Origin: Gemmatimonadales bacterium
GTDB taxonomy: Bacteria; Gemmatimonadota; Gemmatimonadetes; Palauibacterales; Palauibacteraceae
NCBI GenBank assembly: GCA_009840115.1
Contig: VXOJ01000001.1
Span: 1 to 39,899 of the forward strand
Reading direction: 5' to 3'
DNA length: 39,899 nt
The translations under genes were made by a program, and so were the position numbers. This document shows, piece after piece, positions 1 through 7,346 of the stretch. How positions within the stretch are numbered: position 1 is the stretch's first letter; every line of letters begins with the position of its first letter. The notes under the pieces were generated by a model. It saw only the letters and a program-made list of their open reading frames with translations, did not search any database and was not told the origin of the DNA.

Positions 1-330
1 CTCTCCCGCCCGCCCCAACTCCTCCACGAACGCCCCCGCGCCGTCGAACACGGCGACCCGCGCGCCCGTCACGTCCGCCACGTAGACCCGCTCGGCCGTC
101 GGATCCGCGACCACCCCCCAGGGGAGCGCCGTGAGCGCGCTGTCCGGCGTCATGAGGTCCGCGATGTGCACCGCCCCGCCCGCGAACGGCGCGTCGGCGG
201 ATTCGTTGTCGGAAATCGCCACCCCCGCCGAGTCGCGCCGCGACATGCCCCCGAGGCCTTCCTCCGGCCCCGGCGCGCAGGCGCCGATCGCGAGGACGAA
301 ACCGGCGGTGAAGAGCCCTGGGAACCGCAT
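1..330 (-). CDS. Beta-propeller lipoprotein, N-terminal part (truncated by window edge)
   Basis: Only the first 110 codons are in the window; the gene runs off the left edge. The reading frame starts at ATG (330-328) and is open to base 1. It begins with a short signal peptide ending in a lipobox (IGAC, Cys at about residue 18), so the product is probably an outer-surface or periplasmic lipoprotein. Residues 30-41 read RRDSAGVAISDN, a linker often seen at the start of NHL/6-bladed beta-propeller proteins of Gemmatimonadota-type genomes. Residues 72-110 contain a first propeller-like strand set (GVVADPTAERVYVADV, then RVAVFDGAGAFV). It is the last gene of the padR operon seen here: 7 nt separate it from the preceding stop codon, and there is no clear ribosome site, so translation is probably coupled. 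The function of the propeller is unknown. Confidence 0.65.
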   Translation of the reverse strand, partial: MRFPGLFTAGFVLAIGACAPGPEEGLGGMSRRDSAGVAISDNESADAPFAGGAVHIADLMTPDSALTALPWGVVADPTAERVYVADVTGARVAVFDGAGAFVEELGRAGE

Positions 331-337
331 CAGCGCG

Positions 338-706
338 TCACGCCGCATCCCGCCGGCCGCTCGCGTATTGCAGGGCGAGCCAGGCGATCGACGCCACGCC
401 GAGGATCAGGAAGCCGACGACGGACGACCCCAGTGTCACCTGGATCCCGCTCCATGTCAGGCTCGCACTCACCTCGTTCACTTGCGAGATGACGTCTGCC
501 ACCATCCAGACGCCGATCAGCGACCCGAGGACGCCGAGGCACGCCGCGAGGCCGCCCAGAATCAGGATGGAGTGGATACGCAGGACTACGGTCGGGGATC
601 CGGGGCGGAACAGGTCGATCGTCGCCCGTACGATCTGCACCAGCATGAGCGCCAGGACAAGCCAGATCGGATACTGGATGAGTCCGAGTGAGTCGAAGAA
701 GGACAT
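338..706 (-). CDS. Small three-helix membrane protein, MotA/TolQ/ExbB-like
   Basis: 122 aa. Three hydrophobic segments are visible at about residues 8-28, 46-72 and 86-112, with an FRPGSP loop between the first and second. The arrangement resembles the core of the MotA/TolQ/ExbB proton-channel family: a Gly-rich helix (LGGLAACLGVLGSLIGVW) followed by a helix ending in a small-residue run. It is much shorter than ExbB or TolQ (about 220-240 aa) and lacks their cytoplasmic loop, so the channel assignment is a family resemblance, not a demonstrated function. Start ATG at 706 has a good GGAGG about 5 nt upstream that overlaps the stop of the previous gene (709-711). It sits inside a padR-led operon between the permease-prefix protein and a beta-propeller lipoprotein. 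No TolR/ExbD partner is visible in the window. Confidence 0.6.
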   Translation of the reverse strand: MSFFDSLGLIQYPIWLVLALMLVQIVRATIDLFRPGSPTVVLRIHSILILGGLAACLGVLGSLIGVWMVADVISQVNEVSASLTWSGIQVTLGSSVVGFLILGVASIAWLALQYASGRRDAA

Positions 707-708
707 CC

Positions 709-1476
709 TTACCTCCGGGTCGATGAGGTTGGTGTGAGCCGTGAACCGGTGAAGAACGCTGAGATGCGGCGCTCGATCGTCTCATCGCTGATCAGGCGCG
801 GGGTGATCGCGAGCCAGCCGAAGAGCCCGAAGATGGCGGCTCCGAACCCGAGGGCGGCGCAGGAGACGATGCGGCGAACCGCGTCCCCGATGGCCGGCAC
901 GGCAAAGTCTTCGGCCGCGAGTGCTTCGTACGCGCTGTATCCCTCCCAGGCGGCACCCAGCGCCCCGAGGGCGACGGCGAGGACGACGAGCCCGATCTGC
1001 CGTTCCCACAGCTGGCGTCGCAGATCCGGCCGCAGGTCGCCGGCGACCCAGAGATGCTTGGCGGCCCGGGTCCAGTTCGCGGCGAGCAGGGCAACCACGA
1101 TGACCTGAAGCCAGGCCAGTACGGCTGCGGAGCCGAGCGGGCCGGACCGGAGGATCGTCGTGAACGCGACCGCCCCGGCCAGACCCGTGGCCACGACGAT
1201 GCCGAGACGTTCCGCCCGGTCGATCCACCCCGTACGCCGCGCCCAGCGGTTCAGCGGCGGCGCATGTTGCGCTTCGAGTTGCGCGAGCGTCTCCGTGCCC
1301 GGCACGGTCTGGCGGAGGGCCGCGCGGCGTGCCTGCGCCGGTCCGTAGCCGCGACGCTCCAGTTCCGCCTGCAGCGCCTCGGTGTCGGCATCGACTTCCT
1401 CCAGCAGGTCGAGGCGGCGTCGCGGCGGCACCGCGAGGCTCCGTTCGACATCGGCCAGCGGGTGTTCAGGCCGCAT
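709..1476 (-). CDS. Permease-prefix-domain membrane protein
   Basis: 255 aa from ATG at 1476. Residues 1-75 form a charged helical region (DLLEEVDADTEALQAELERR, then QARRAALRQTVPG and LAQLEAQH) that looks like the permease prefix domain found next to PadR regulators and at the front of MacB-like ADOP permeases. Residues 90-250 hold about four transmembrane helices. There is no FtsX/MacB permease domain, so this is a stand-alone or shortened relative. The start overlaps the end of padR by 11 nt (padR stop at 1466), which indicates translational coupling, and the usual pairing is a PadR repressor controlling its neighbour. A longer in-frame start exists upstream at 1599, but it would lie entirely inside padR and adds an arginine/serine-rich stretch of the kind seen in shadow frames, so I rejected it. 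Precise function unknown. Confidence 0.7.
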   Translation of the reverse strand: MRPEHPLADVERSLAVPPRRRLDLLEEVDADTEALQAELERRGYGPAQARRAALRQTVPGTETLAQLEAQHAPPLNRWARRTGWIDRAERLGIVVATGLAGAVAFTTILRSGPLGSAAVLAWLQVIVVALLAANWTRAAKHLWVAGDLRPDLRRQLWERQIGLVVLAVALGALGAAWEGYSAYEALAAEDFAVPAIGDAVRRIVSCAALGFGAAIFGLFGWLAITPRLISDETIERRISAFFTGSRLTPTSSTRR

Positions 1477-1792
1477 GGGTCCCTGCGAAGAGTTCCAGCA
1501 GCACCCGAAACTGCCGTTCCAGTTGCGCCGCCCCCGCCGCGAGTTCGGCGCGGCCGTCGTCCGTGAGTTCGTACGTCTTCCGCCGCCGGCCCTCCCCACC
1601 CCACTTGCCGCGCACGTGTCCGTCGGTCTCGAGCCGGTGCAGGATCGGGTAGAGCGTCCCGTGCTGAAACGAAAAGGCGCCCTCCGTCCGTTCCTCCACG
1701 GAGAGCGCGATCTGGTAGCCGTGCGCGGGACCCCGCTCCAGGACCGCGAGCACGAGCAGCTCGTTGATTCGCTTCGAGAGAGTGGCCTGCAA
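1466..1792 (-). CDS. PadR family transcriptional repressor
   Basis: 108 aa, the usual length for the short PadR subfamily. The winged-helix core is clear: ELLVLAVLERGPAHGYQI (residues 11-28), then FSFQHGTLYPILHRLETDG, then the wing with GRRRKTYELTDDGRAEL. A C-terminal helix (residues 88-106) would give the dimer contact. It is the first gene of a minus-strand operon with the permease-prefix membrane protein (11-nt overlap), a MotA/TolQ-like protein and a propeller lipoprotein. PadR proteins usually repress their own operon. The perfect palindrome at 1860-1882, 68 nt upstream of the start, is the obvious candidate operator. The ligand cannot be told from the sequence. Confidence 0.9.
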   Translation of the reverse strand: MQATLSKRINELLVLAVLERGPAHGYQIALSVEERTEGAFSFQHGTLYPILHRLETDGHVRGKWGGEGRRRKTYELTDDGRAELAAGAAQLERQFRVLLELFAGTHAA

Positions 1793-1859
1793 GCGGCACC
1801 TCGTTTCGACCGTCCACGTTCAGCTCGGCGCCAAGCTCGCCCCGGCGCCGTCGAAACAT

Positions 1860-1882
1860 GATATAAAGATCATCTTTATATC
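1860..1882. promoter_or_regulatory. Perfect 23-bp palindrome, probable PadR operator
   Basis: Eleven bases (GATATAAAGAT, 1860-1870) are mirrored exactly by ATCTTTATATC (1872-1882) around a single C. It is an AT-rich island in a very GC-rich region, and lies between padR (minus) and the zinc-ribbon gene at 2010 (plus). TATAAA/TTTATA elements could serve as -10 boxes in either direction, so a bound dimer could block both promoters. The assignment to PadR rests on position and symmetry. Confidence 0.7.
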
Positions 1883-2009
1883 GCAAATCTGTATACGGAG
1901 GAGCCTCGGGGAGGGCGCGCCACGCGCGGCGGCGGGTGTCACGGGAGGCGATGAAGCGGCGGCCGTCGCGGGTATCCACGGCCGGAACAGTCCACGACAT
2001 TGGAGGCGC

Positions 2010-3161
2010 ATGTATACGACCTGCATCTTCTGCCACGCCGACCTCAAGCGGAACGAGGCGATCGAGGAGTTCCCCGTCGGCCGCCGTCTGGCCTTCGACG
2101 GCGCCAGGGGACGGCTCTGGGTCGTGTGCCGGCGTTGCGAGCGCTGGAACCTGTCGCCGCTGGAGACGCGCTGGGAGGCGATCGAAGCGTGCGAACGCGC
2201 CTTCGAGACCACCCGCATGCGCGTCGCGTCCGACAACATCGGGCTCGCGAAGCTGAAGGAGGGGCTCGAACTCGTCCGCGTCGGAGATCCGCTGCGTCAG
2301 GAGTTCGCCGCGTGGCGCTACGGCGACCAGTTCGGACGGCGCCGCAAGCGGGCCATGCTCGTCACCGGGGCCGGGGCGGCCGCCGTCGGGGCCCTCTGGG
2401 CGGGCGGCTTCGTCTCCCTGGGCGGACTGTGGATCGGGACCAGGATGTCGCAGAGGTGGTACCGCAATCGCGTCATCCTGCGGACCCGGGATCTGCGCGG
2501 CACACCGGTTCGGATCCAGCGGAAACACCTCTATACATCCTGTCTCGTGCCGGATGACGGGGGGCGGGGCTGGGGGCTGCGCGTCGATCACCTTCCCGGC
2601 CGGGAGGGAGGGAGCAGGCGGAAGACGATGATCGTGCACGGCCGCGAGGCGCTCGGGCTCGCCGGGCAGCTCATGGCGCAGGCCAACCGACGCGGGGGCA
2701 AGAAGGACGAGATTCGCGGGGCCGTGCGCCGCATCGAGCGTGCCGGACATCCGGAGGCGTTTCTACCGGAAGCCGCGGAGCTGGCGCAGCGCGCCATCCG
2801 GCGTTCCGGCCTTGTTACGCGCGGTTCTCCCTCTCTCGGCGACCGCCGCCGGGAGGAAGTTGCCGCCAGGGAGCTGGAGAAGCTCCGGAAGCCCCTGCCC
2901 GGTTCCCTCGCGGGTCTGACCCCCGGTCTGCGGCTGGCGATCGAGATGGCGACGCACGAGGAGGCCGAGCGCGAGGCGCTCGAGGGGGAGCTGAAGGAAT
3001 TGGAGGCGCGGTGGCGGGAGGCGGAGGAGATCGCCCGGATCGCCGACAACCTTTTCGTTCCGGACAGCGTCGAGGACTTCATCGAGGATGAGCGCGCCCG
3101 TCCCGGCGGCGACCTCGCGCGGCCCGACGTCGAACCCGCAAACGCGACGAAGAACGCCTGA
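2010..3161 (+). CDS. Zinc-ribbon / membrane-segment / coiled-coil protein, copy 1
   Basis: 383 aa. ATG at 2010 was chosen because it gives the same N-terminus as the next gene (MYTTCIFCH) and has GGAGG just upstream; the open frame further 5' is non-coding leader. Two CxxC pairs, C5/C8 and C40/C43, look like a zinc ribbon. Residues 116-145 are hydrophobic (one or two membrane segments). A middle part (about 150-215) contains RIQRKHLYTS and a KTMIVHG motif. The C-terminal third is a strongly charged alpha-helix/coiled coil (EEAEREALEGELKELEARW). I do not recognise the family and assign no function. The gene is a tandem duplicate of the one that follows (TGATG overlap at 3161), and the pair is followed by a GroES-like gene. 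The product could be a membrane-tethered scaffold, but that is a guess. Confidence 0.8.
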   Translation: MYTTCIFCHADLKRNEAIEEFPVGRRLAFDGARGRLWVVCRRCERWNLSPLETRWEAIEACERAFETTRMRVASDNIGLAKLKEGLELVRVGDPLRQEFAAWRYGDQFGRRRKRAMLVTGAGAAAVGALWAGGFVSLGGLWIGTRMSQRWYRNRVILRTRDLRGTPVRIQRKHLYTSCLVPDDGGRGWGLRVDHLPGREGGSRRKTMIVHGREALGLAGQLMAQANRRGGKKDEIRGAVRRIERAGHPEAFLPEAAELAQRAIRRSGLVTRGSPSLGDRRREEVAARELEKLRKPLPGSLAGLTPGLRLAIEMATHEEAEREALEGELKELEARWREAEEIARIADNLFVPDSVEDFIEDERARPGGDLARPDVEPANATKNA

Positions 3162-4258
3162 TGTACACGACGTGCATCTTCTGCCACGGCGACCTCGACC
3201 GGAACGAGGCCATCGAGGAGTTCCCGGTCGGCCGCCGTCTCGCCTTCGACGGCGCCAAGGGACGGCTTTGGGTCGTATGCCGGCGCTGCGAGCGCTGGAA
3301 CCTCTCGCCGCTGGAGACGCGCTGGGAGGCGATCGAAGCCTGCGAGCGCGCCTTCGAGACCACGCGCATGCGGGTCGCCTCCGACAACATCGGCCTCGCG
3401 AAGCTGAAGGAGGGCCTCGAACTCGTCCGTGTCGGCGACCCCGTCCGCCAGGAGTTCGCCGCCTGGCGCTACGGCGACCAGTTCGGCCGGCGCCGCCGGC
3501 GCGCCATGCTCGTCACCGGGGCCGTCGGGACGGCGGCGGGCGCGGTCGTAGTCGGCGGCACGATCGCCGGGTTCGCGATGGGCGGCATCTTCCCGGGGCT
3601 CTTTCAGGGGGCTCAAGCCTGGTATCGCGATCGCGTCCTTCTCCGTCTCAGGGACGAGCACGGCGATCCCATCCGAATACAACGGAAGCACCTCTACACG
3701 TCTCGCCTGGTACCCAGCCCCGACGCGGCGGGGTGGGACCTCCGCGTGGATCACATCCCGGGTTGGGACAAGTGGGGGAAGACCCGCAAGCGCAAGAACC
3801 GCCGGCATACGATGATCGTGCACGGGAGCGAAGCGATCGGCCTCGCGGGCCAGCTGATGGCCCACGCCAACCGGAGTGGCGGGGCCCGGAAGGCGATCCG
3901 CGCCGCGGTCGAGCGCATCGAGGAGGCCGGACATCCGGAGGCTTTCCTGCCGGGGGCGGCTCGCCGCGCCATGAGCGACTTCTCCGGTTCGGGAAAGGCG
4001 GATCTCCCCCCGAAGAAGGTCGAGAATCTCATGAAGCCGCTTCCCGGAACCCTCGCGGGCCAGAAGGTGGACATGCGGCTGGCCATCGAGATGGCAACGC
4101 ACGAGCAGGCGGAGCGCGAAGCCCTGGAGGGGGAACTGAAGGAACTGGAGGCGCGGTGGCGCGAGGCGGAGGAGATCGCCCGCATCGCCGACAACCTGCT
4201 CGTGCCCGAGAGCGTGGACAGCTTCATCGCCGGCGAACGCTCGCGGACCGGCCGATGA
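3161..4258 (+). CDS. Zinc-ribbon / membrane-segment / coiled-coil protein, copy 2
   Basis: 365 aa, paralogue of the preceding gene. The ATG overlaps the previous TGA by one base. The first 120 residues differ from copy 1 at only about five or six positions, with the CxxC pairs C5/C8 and C40/C43 conserved. The membrane segment (about residues 117-145) and its flanks have diverged. The middle part retains RIQRKHLYTS and HTMIVHG, and the C-terminal coiled coil (from about residue 300, EREALEGELKELEARWREAE) is almost unchanged. Strong conservation of both ends with a variable middle suggests recent duplication, or gene conversion at the ends with selection for different membrane contacts. No known family was recognised. 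It is probably transcribed with copy 1 and perhaps with the GroES-like gene 37 nt downstream. Confidence 0.8.
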   Translation: MYTTCIFCHGDLDRNEAIEEFPVGRRLAFDGAKGRLWVVCRRCERWNLSPLETRWEAIEACERAFETTRMRVASDNIGLAKLKEGLELVRVGDPVRQEFAAWRYGDQFGRRRRRAMLVTGAVGTAAGAVVVGGTIAGFAMGGIFPGLFQGAQAWYRDRVLLRLRDEHGDPIRIQRKHLYTSRLVPSPDAAGWDLRVDHIPGWDKWGKTRKRKNRRHTMIVHGSEAIGLAGQLMAHANRSGGARKAIRAAVERIEEAGHPEAFLPGAARRAMSDFSGSGKADLPPKKVENLMKPLPGTLAGQKVDMRLAIEMATHEQAEREALEGELKELEARWREAEEIARIADNLLVPESVDSFIAGERSRTGR

Positions 4259-4295
4259 GCCTGTCCGGGGCCACCACGGTTCCCTATCCTGCCGG

Positions 4296-4688
4296 ATGAG
4301 CGAGAAGAAACTCATCGTCGTCGGCGACCGCGTGCTCATCGAACCGCTGGAGGGCGAGGACCGCACGAACGTCGGCCTCTACCTCCCACCCACCGCGATC
4401 GACAAGCAGGCCGTCCAGGCCGGGACGGTCGTGGCCGTGGGGCCCGGGACTCCGGTCGGGCCGCCCGCCGAACTCGGGGACGAGCCCTGGAAGATCGGCG
4501 CCACCGAGGCCCGCTATCTCCCGATGCAGGCACGGCCGGGAGACTACGCCCTCTTCTTCCGGAAAGCCGCGGTGGAGATCACCTTCGAGGGCACCCAGTA
4601 CCTCGTCGCGCCGCAGGGCGCGATCCTCACCCTCGTCCGCGAGGAGGACGAAGAAACCTCCGACGGATTCGATCCCTCCTTCCTCTGA
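4296..4688 (+). CDS. GroES-like co-chaperonin family protein
   Basis: 130 aa. The GroES beta-barrel signature is clear: DRVLIEPLEG at residues 10-19, a mobile-loop-like stretch (TNVGLYLPPTAIDKQ), GTVVAVGPG, and the C-terminal strand set RPGDYALFFRKAAVEI and YLVAPQGAILTLV. Normal GroES is 95-100 aa. This protein is longer because about 25 residues are inserted between the VVAVGPG turn and the GDYALFF strand, and it has an acidic tail (EEDEETSDG). The IVL-type tripeptide that GroES uses to grip GroEL is LYL here. No groEL lies next to it, so it is probably an accessory GroES paralogue rather than the housekeeping co-chaperonin. It follows the zinc-ribbon pair by 37 nt and could share their transcript. 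Confidence 0.85.
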   Translation: MSEKKLIVVGDRVLIEPLEGEDRTNVGLYLPPTAIDKQAVQAGTVVAVGPGTPVGPPAELGDEPWKIGATEARYLPMQARPGDYALFFRKAAVEITFEGTQYLVAPQGAILTLVREEDEETSDGFDPSFL

Positions 4689-4695
4689 AGCCGCT

Positions 4696-4710
4696 GGCCA
4701 GGACCTGGCC
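4696..4710. terminator. GC-rich hairpin between convergent genes
   Basis: GGCCAGG (4696-4702) is the exact complement of CCTGGCC (4704-4710), placed in the 48-bp gap between the convergent GroES-like gene and the minus-strand gene at 4737-5279. There is no T-run, so it is at best a weak or Rho-assisted bidirectional terminator. Confidence 0.3.
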
Positions 4711-4736
4711 GTACGGCGGGGCCGGCGTGCAGCGGG

Positions 4737-5279
4737 TTAGCGCTCGACGGGGCCGATCCGGTTGGGACGCAGGGAATGGCAGTTCACCGCCCAGGACGTC
4801 GCCCGGGCCTGAACCGAGGCATCACCCGCCGGAGATGCGGCGGCCGCCTGCCCTCGTAGACGCGCCACCGCCCGTCCGACCATGTCCCCGCGACTGCGGC
4901 GCAGCGCCACCGCGCCCCGCACCTCCGGACTCGACCACACGACCCAGAGCGTGTCGGCCCGCGTGAACCAGCGCGTCTCCATGCCGGAGAGGTCTCCGTC
5001 TCCCGCGAGAGGGACGGCCTTGTAGGCGGTCATCTCCCTCCCGTACGCGTCGACGGAGTCGGCGAACAGCATGAGCGACCGTACGACCGGCGGATCGGCC
5101 TCGGGAGGCTCGCCACCCTCATCCGCGAGCCAGATATCGAACTGGAGGTGCCGGCAACCCAGGAAATCCCACAGGCGGAGATCGGCAGGTTCGGGGGGCG
5201 GCGGCGGAGGCCCGGACTCCCGGAATCGGAACCAGATCGAGACCCACACGAAGACGACCGACAGTCCGGCCACCGCCAT
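4737..5279 (-). CDS. Unknown N-terminally anchored protein
   Basis: 180 aa from ATG at 5279, ending at TAA 4739-4737. The N-terminus (MAVAGLSVVFVWVSIWFRF) is a hydrophobic helix and is either a signal anchor or an uncleaved signal. It is followed by a proline run (about residues 24-31) and then a globular region with LRLWDFLGCRHLQFDIWLAD, SLMLFADSVDAYGREM, TRWFTRADTLWVVWSS and EVRGAVALRRSRGDMVG. I recognise no family. The single Cys at about residue 43 and the many Trp/Asp residues suggest an exported beta-rich domain. The frame extends a long way upstream as an open reading frame antisense to typA, but that part is a shadow. The gene is divergent from typA (5472), and its promoter would lie in 5280-5400, where I see nothing strong on this strand. 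Confidence 0.6.
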   Translation of the reverse strand: MAVAGLSVVFVWVSIWFRFRESGPPPPPPEPADLRLWDFLGCRHLQFDIWLADEGGEPPEADPPVVRSLMLFADSVDAYGREMTAYKAVPLAGDGDLSGMETRWFTRADTLWVVWSSPEVRGAVALRRSRGDMVGRAVARLRGQAAAASPAGDASVQARATSWAVNCHSLRPNRIGPVER

Positions 5280-5385
5280 CCACTTTTTTGTTCTCAGCTC
5301 GCACCTCCGGCCCTGCCAGAATCGCCGCGGCAACCTAGTGTCGCCTTCGCCCCCATGCACACGCCTTCGCCGCCGCGCAGAGCTT

Positions 5386-5414
5386 TTGTCGTTGAGCGCC
5401 GGCGACGGTAGAAT
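5386..5414 (+). promoter_or_regulatory. Sigma70-type promoter for typA
   Basis: TTGTCG at 5386-5391 and TAGAAT at 5409-5414 are separated by exactly 17 bp. That is 4/6 and 5/6 matches to the housekeeping -35 and -10 consensus, and unusual in this GC-rich context. Transcription would begin near 5421, leaving a leader of about 50 nt before the TTG start of typA. Confidence 0.6.
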
Positions 5415-5471
5415 ATCCCCCGTTTCCCCGCCGTTTCCCCCAACCGCGAGTACGCGGAAGTCGAGGCCTGC

Positions 5472-7337
5472 TTGGCGTCCCCGCCCGGGAAGATCAGGAA
5501 CATTGCGATCATCGCCCACGTCGATCACGGGAAGACGACGCTCGTCGACCACATGCTTCGGCAGGCGGGCGCCTTCCAGTCGCACGAGCGGGTCGAGGAA
5601 CGCGTCATGGACTCCAACCCGCTGGAGCGCGAGCGCGGCATCACGATCCTGTCGAAGAACACCGCCGTGCGCTGGGGCGAGACGAGGATCAACATCGTCG
5701 ACACGCCGGGCCACGCGGACTTCGGCGGCGAGGTCGAGCGCATCCTCCGGATGGTGGACGGCGTGCTCCTCCTCGTGGACGCGGCCGAGGGGCCCATGCC
5801 GCAGACGCGCTTCGTCACGCGCAAGGCCCTCGCGCTGGGGCTCGCGCCCGTGGTCGTGATCAACAAGGTGGACCGGCCCGACCAGCGCGCCGACGAAGTG
5901 CACGACGATGTGCTGGAACTGTTCCTTGAACTGGACGCCACCGAAGCCCAGCTCGACGCCCCGTTCCTCTACGCGAGCGCGCGCGAGGGCTGGGCATCGC
6001 CGGACAGCGAGGCGCGCGGCGGAGACCTGGAGCCGTTGTTCGAGACGATCGTGGCGGCGGTTCCCTCCCCCGCCGGCGATCCCGAGGGACCGTTCCAGAT
6101 GCTCGCCTCGACGCTGGATCACTCGAGCTACGTGGGGCGCATCGCGATCGGCCGCATCGAGCGGGGCGCCGTGGCCGAGGGGGACGGGGTCGTGCTCCTT
6201 CCGCTCGGAGAGCCCGGGGCCGTGCCCGCGGACGAGGCGCTCCCGGCCCGGGTGCTCAAGATCTACGGCTTCGACGGGCTGAAGCGGGTCGAAACGCCCC
6301 GCGCGAGCGCCGGCGACATCGTGGCGCTGGCGGGACTCGAAGGCGTGGAGATCGGCCAGACGATCACGGACCCCGACCGCAGGGACCGTCTCCGGGGGAT
6401 CGCCGTCGAGCGGCCCACGCTCTCGGTGGACTTCCGGGTCAACGACGCCCCGTTCGCCGGGCGGACGGGCAAGTACGTCACGACCCGGCAACTGCGCCAG
6501 CGCCTCTTCCGGGAACTGGAGAGGAACGTCGCCCTTCGCGTGGAGCCGACGGAGTCGCCGGACACCTTCTCCGTCTCGGGCCGCGGGGAACTCCACCTCA
6601 CGATCCTCATGGAGACGATGCGGCGGGAGGGGTACGAGTTCTCCGTCTCGCGCCCCCGCGTCATCCTGCGCGAGGGACCCGGCGGTGAGATCCTCGAGCC
6701 GTACGAGGAGGCCGTGATCGAGGTCCCGTCCGGGATGGTCGGCGTGGTGATGGAGAAGATGGGGAGCCGGCGGGCCGAACTCCTCTCGATGCGGCCGACG
6801 GACCAGGGCCCGGTGCGCCTGGATTTCAGGCTCCCGTCGCGCGGGCTGTTCGGGTACCGCTCCGAGTTCCTCACGGACACGCGCGGCGAGGGCCAGTTGC
6901 ACCACCGCTTCCTCGAATACGGCCCCCGCGCCGGACACCTCGAACACCGGCGCCGCGGCGTGCTCGTCGCGGACCGCCCGGGGACCTCGGTGTCTTTCGC
7001 CCTCTTCAACCTGCAGGAGCGGGCGGAGATGCTGATCGGCCCGGGCGTCGAGGTCTACAGCGGGATGATCGTGGGCGAGCACGTCCGCTCCGGCGACCTC
7101 GAAGTCAACGTGTCGAAAGGCAAGAAGCTCACGAACATGCGCGCCGCCGCCGCGGACGAGAACGTCCGCCTGGAGCCGCCCCGCGAACTGACGCTGGAAC
7201 TCGCCCTCGAGTTCATCAACGACGACGAGTTGATCGAGGTCACGCCCGACGCGATCCGCCTCCGCAAGCGCAGGCTCGACCCGATCGAGCGCAAGAAGGC
7301 GATGCGCCGCGCCGCCGCGGAGGCGCGCGGGGACTGA
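5472..7337 (+). CDS. typA: Translational GTPase TypA/BipA
   Basis: 621 aa, full length for TypA/BipA (about 600-615). It is a ribosome-binding GTPase of the EF-G class involved in 50S assembly and in stress or cold adaptation. G1 is AHVDHGKTT (residues 15-23), the switch region contains [13 protein letters not shown]3 is [12 protein letters not shown] and G4 is NKVDRPD. After the GTPase come the EF-Tu-like domain II, then the TypA-typical [22 protein letters not shown] block (domain III) and the C-terminal domain with the TypA hallmark [17 protein letters not shown]. The start is TTG at 5472, which gives the conserved N-terminus just ahead of [17 protein letters not shown] lies 5 nt upstream. 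It is preceded by a good sigma70 promoter and appears monocistronic. Its stop is 9 nt from the convergent TRAP permease stop, with no terminator visible in the gap. Confidence 0.97.
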   Translation: MASPPGKIRNIAIIAHVDHGKTTLVDHMLRQAGAFQSHERVEERVMDSNPLERERGITILSKNTAVRWGETRINIVDTPGHADFGGEVERILRMVDGVLLLVDAAEGPMPQTRFVTRKALALGLAPVVVINKVDRPDQRADEVHDDVLELFLELDATEAQLDAPFLYASAREGWASPDSEARGGDLEPLFETIVAAVPSPAGDPEGPFQMLASTLDHSSYVGRIAIGRIERGAVAEGDGVVLLPLGEPGAVPADEALPARVLKIYGFDGLKRVETPRASAGDIVALAGLEGVEIGQTITDPDRRDRLRGIAVERPTLSVDFRVNDAPFAGRTGKYVTTRQLRQRLFRELERNVALRVEPTESPDTFSVSGRGELHLTILMETMRREGYEFSVSRPRVILREGPGGEILEPYEEAVIEVPSGMVGVVMEKMGSRRAELLSMRPTDQGPVRLDFRLPSRGLFGYRSEFLTDTRGEGQLHHRFLEYGPRAGHLEHRRRGVLVADRPGTSVSFALFNLQERAEMLIGPGVEVYSGMIVGEHVRSGDLEVNVSKGKKLTNMRAAAADENVRLEPPRELTLELALEFINDDELIEVTPDAIRLRKRRLDPIERKKAMRRAAAEARGD

Positions 7338-7346
7338 CGCCAGCCC

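Noticed and set aside
1803..1857. Spaced inverted repeat GTTTCGAC / GTCGAAAC between padR and the palindrome
   Set aside because: Eight bases with a 39-nt spacer in a GC-rich region; too weak to call a site beside the perfect 23-bp palindrome.
1251..2750. Minus-strand frame through the PadR region and the zinc-ribbon gene
   Set aside because: Crosses the promoter palindrome and two real genes, and is low-complexity Arg/Pro-rich.
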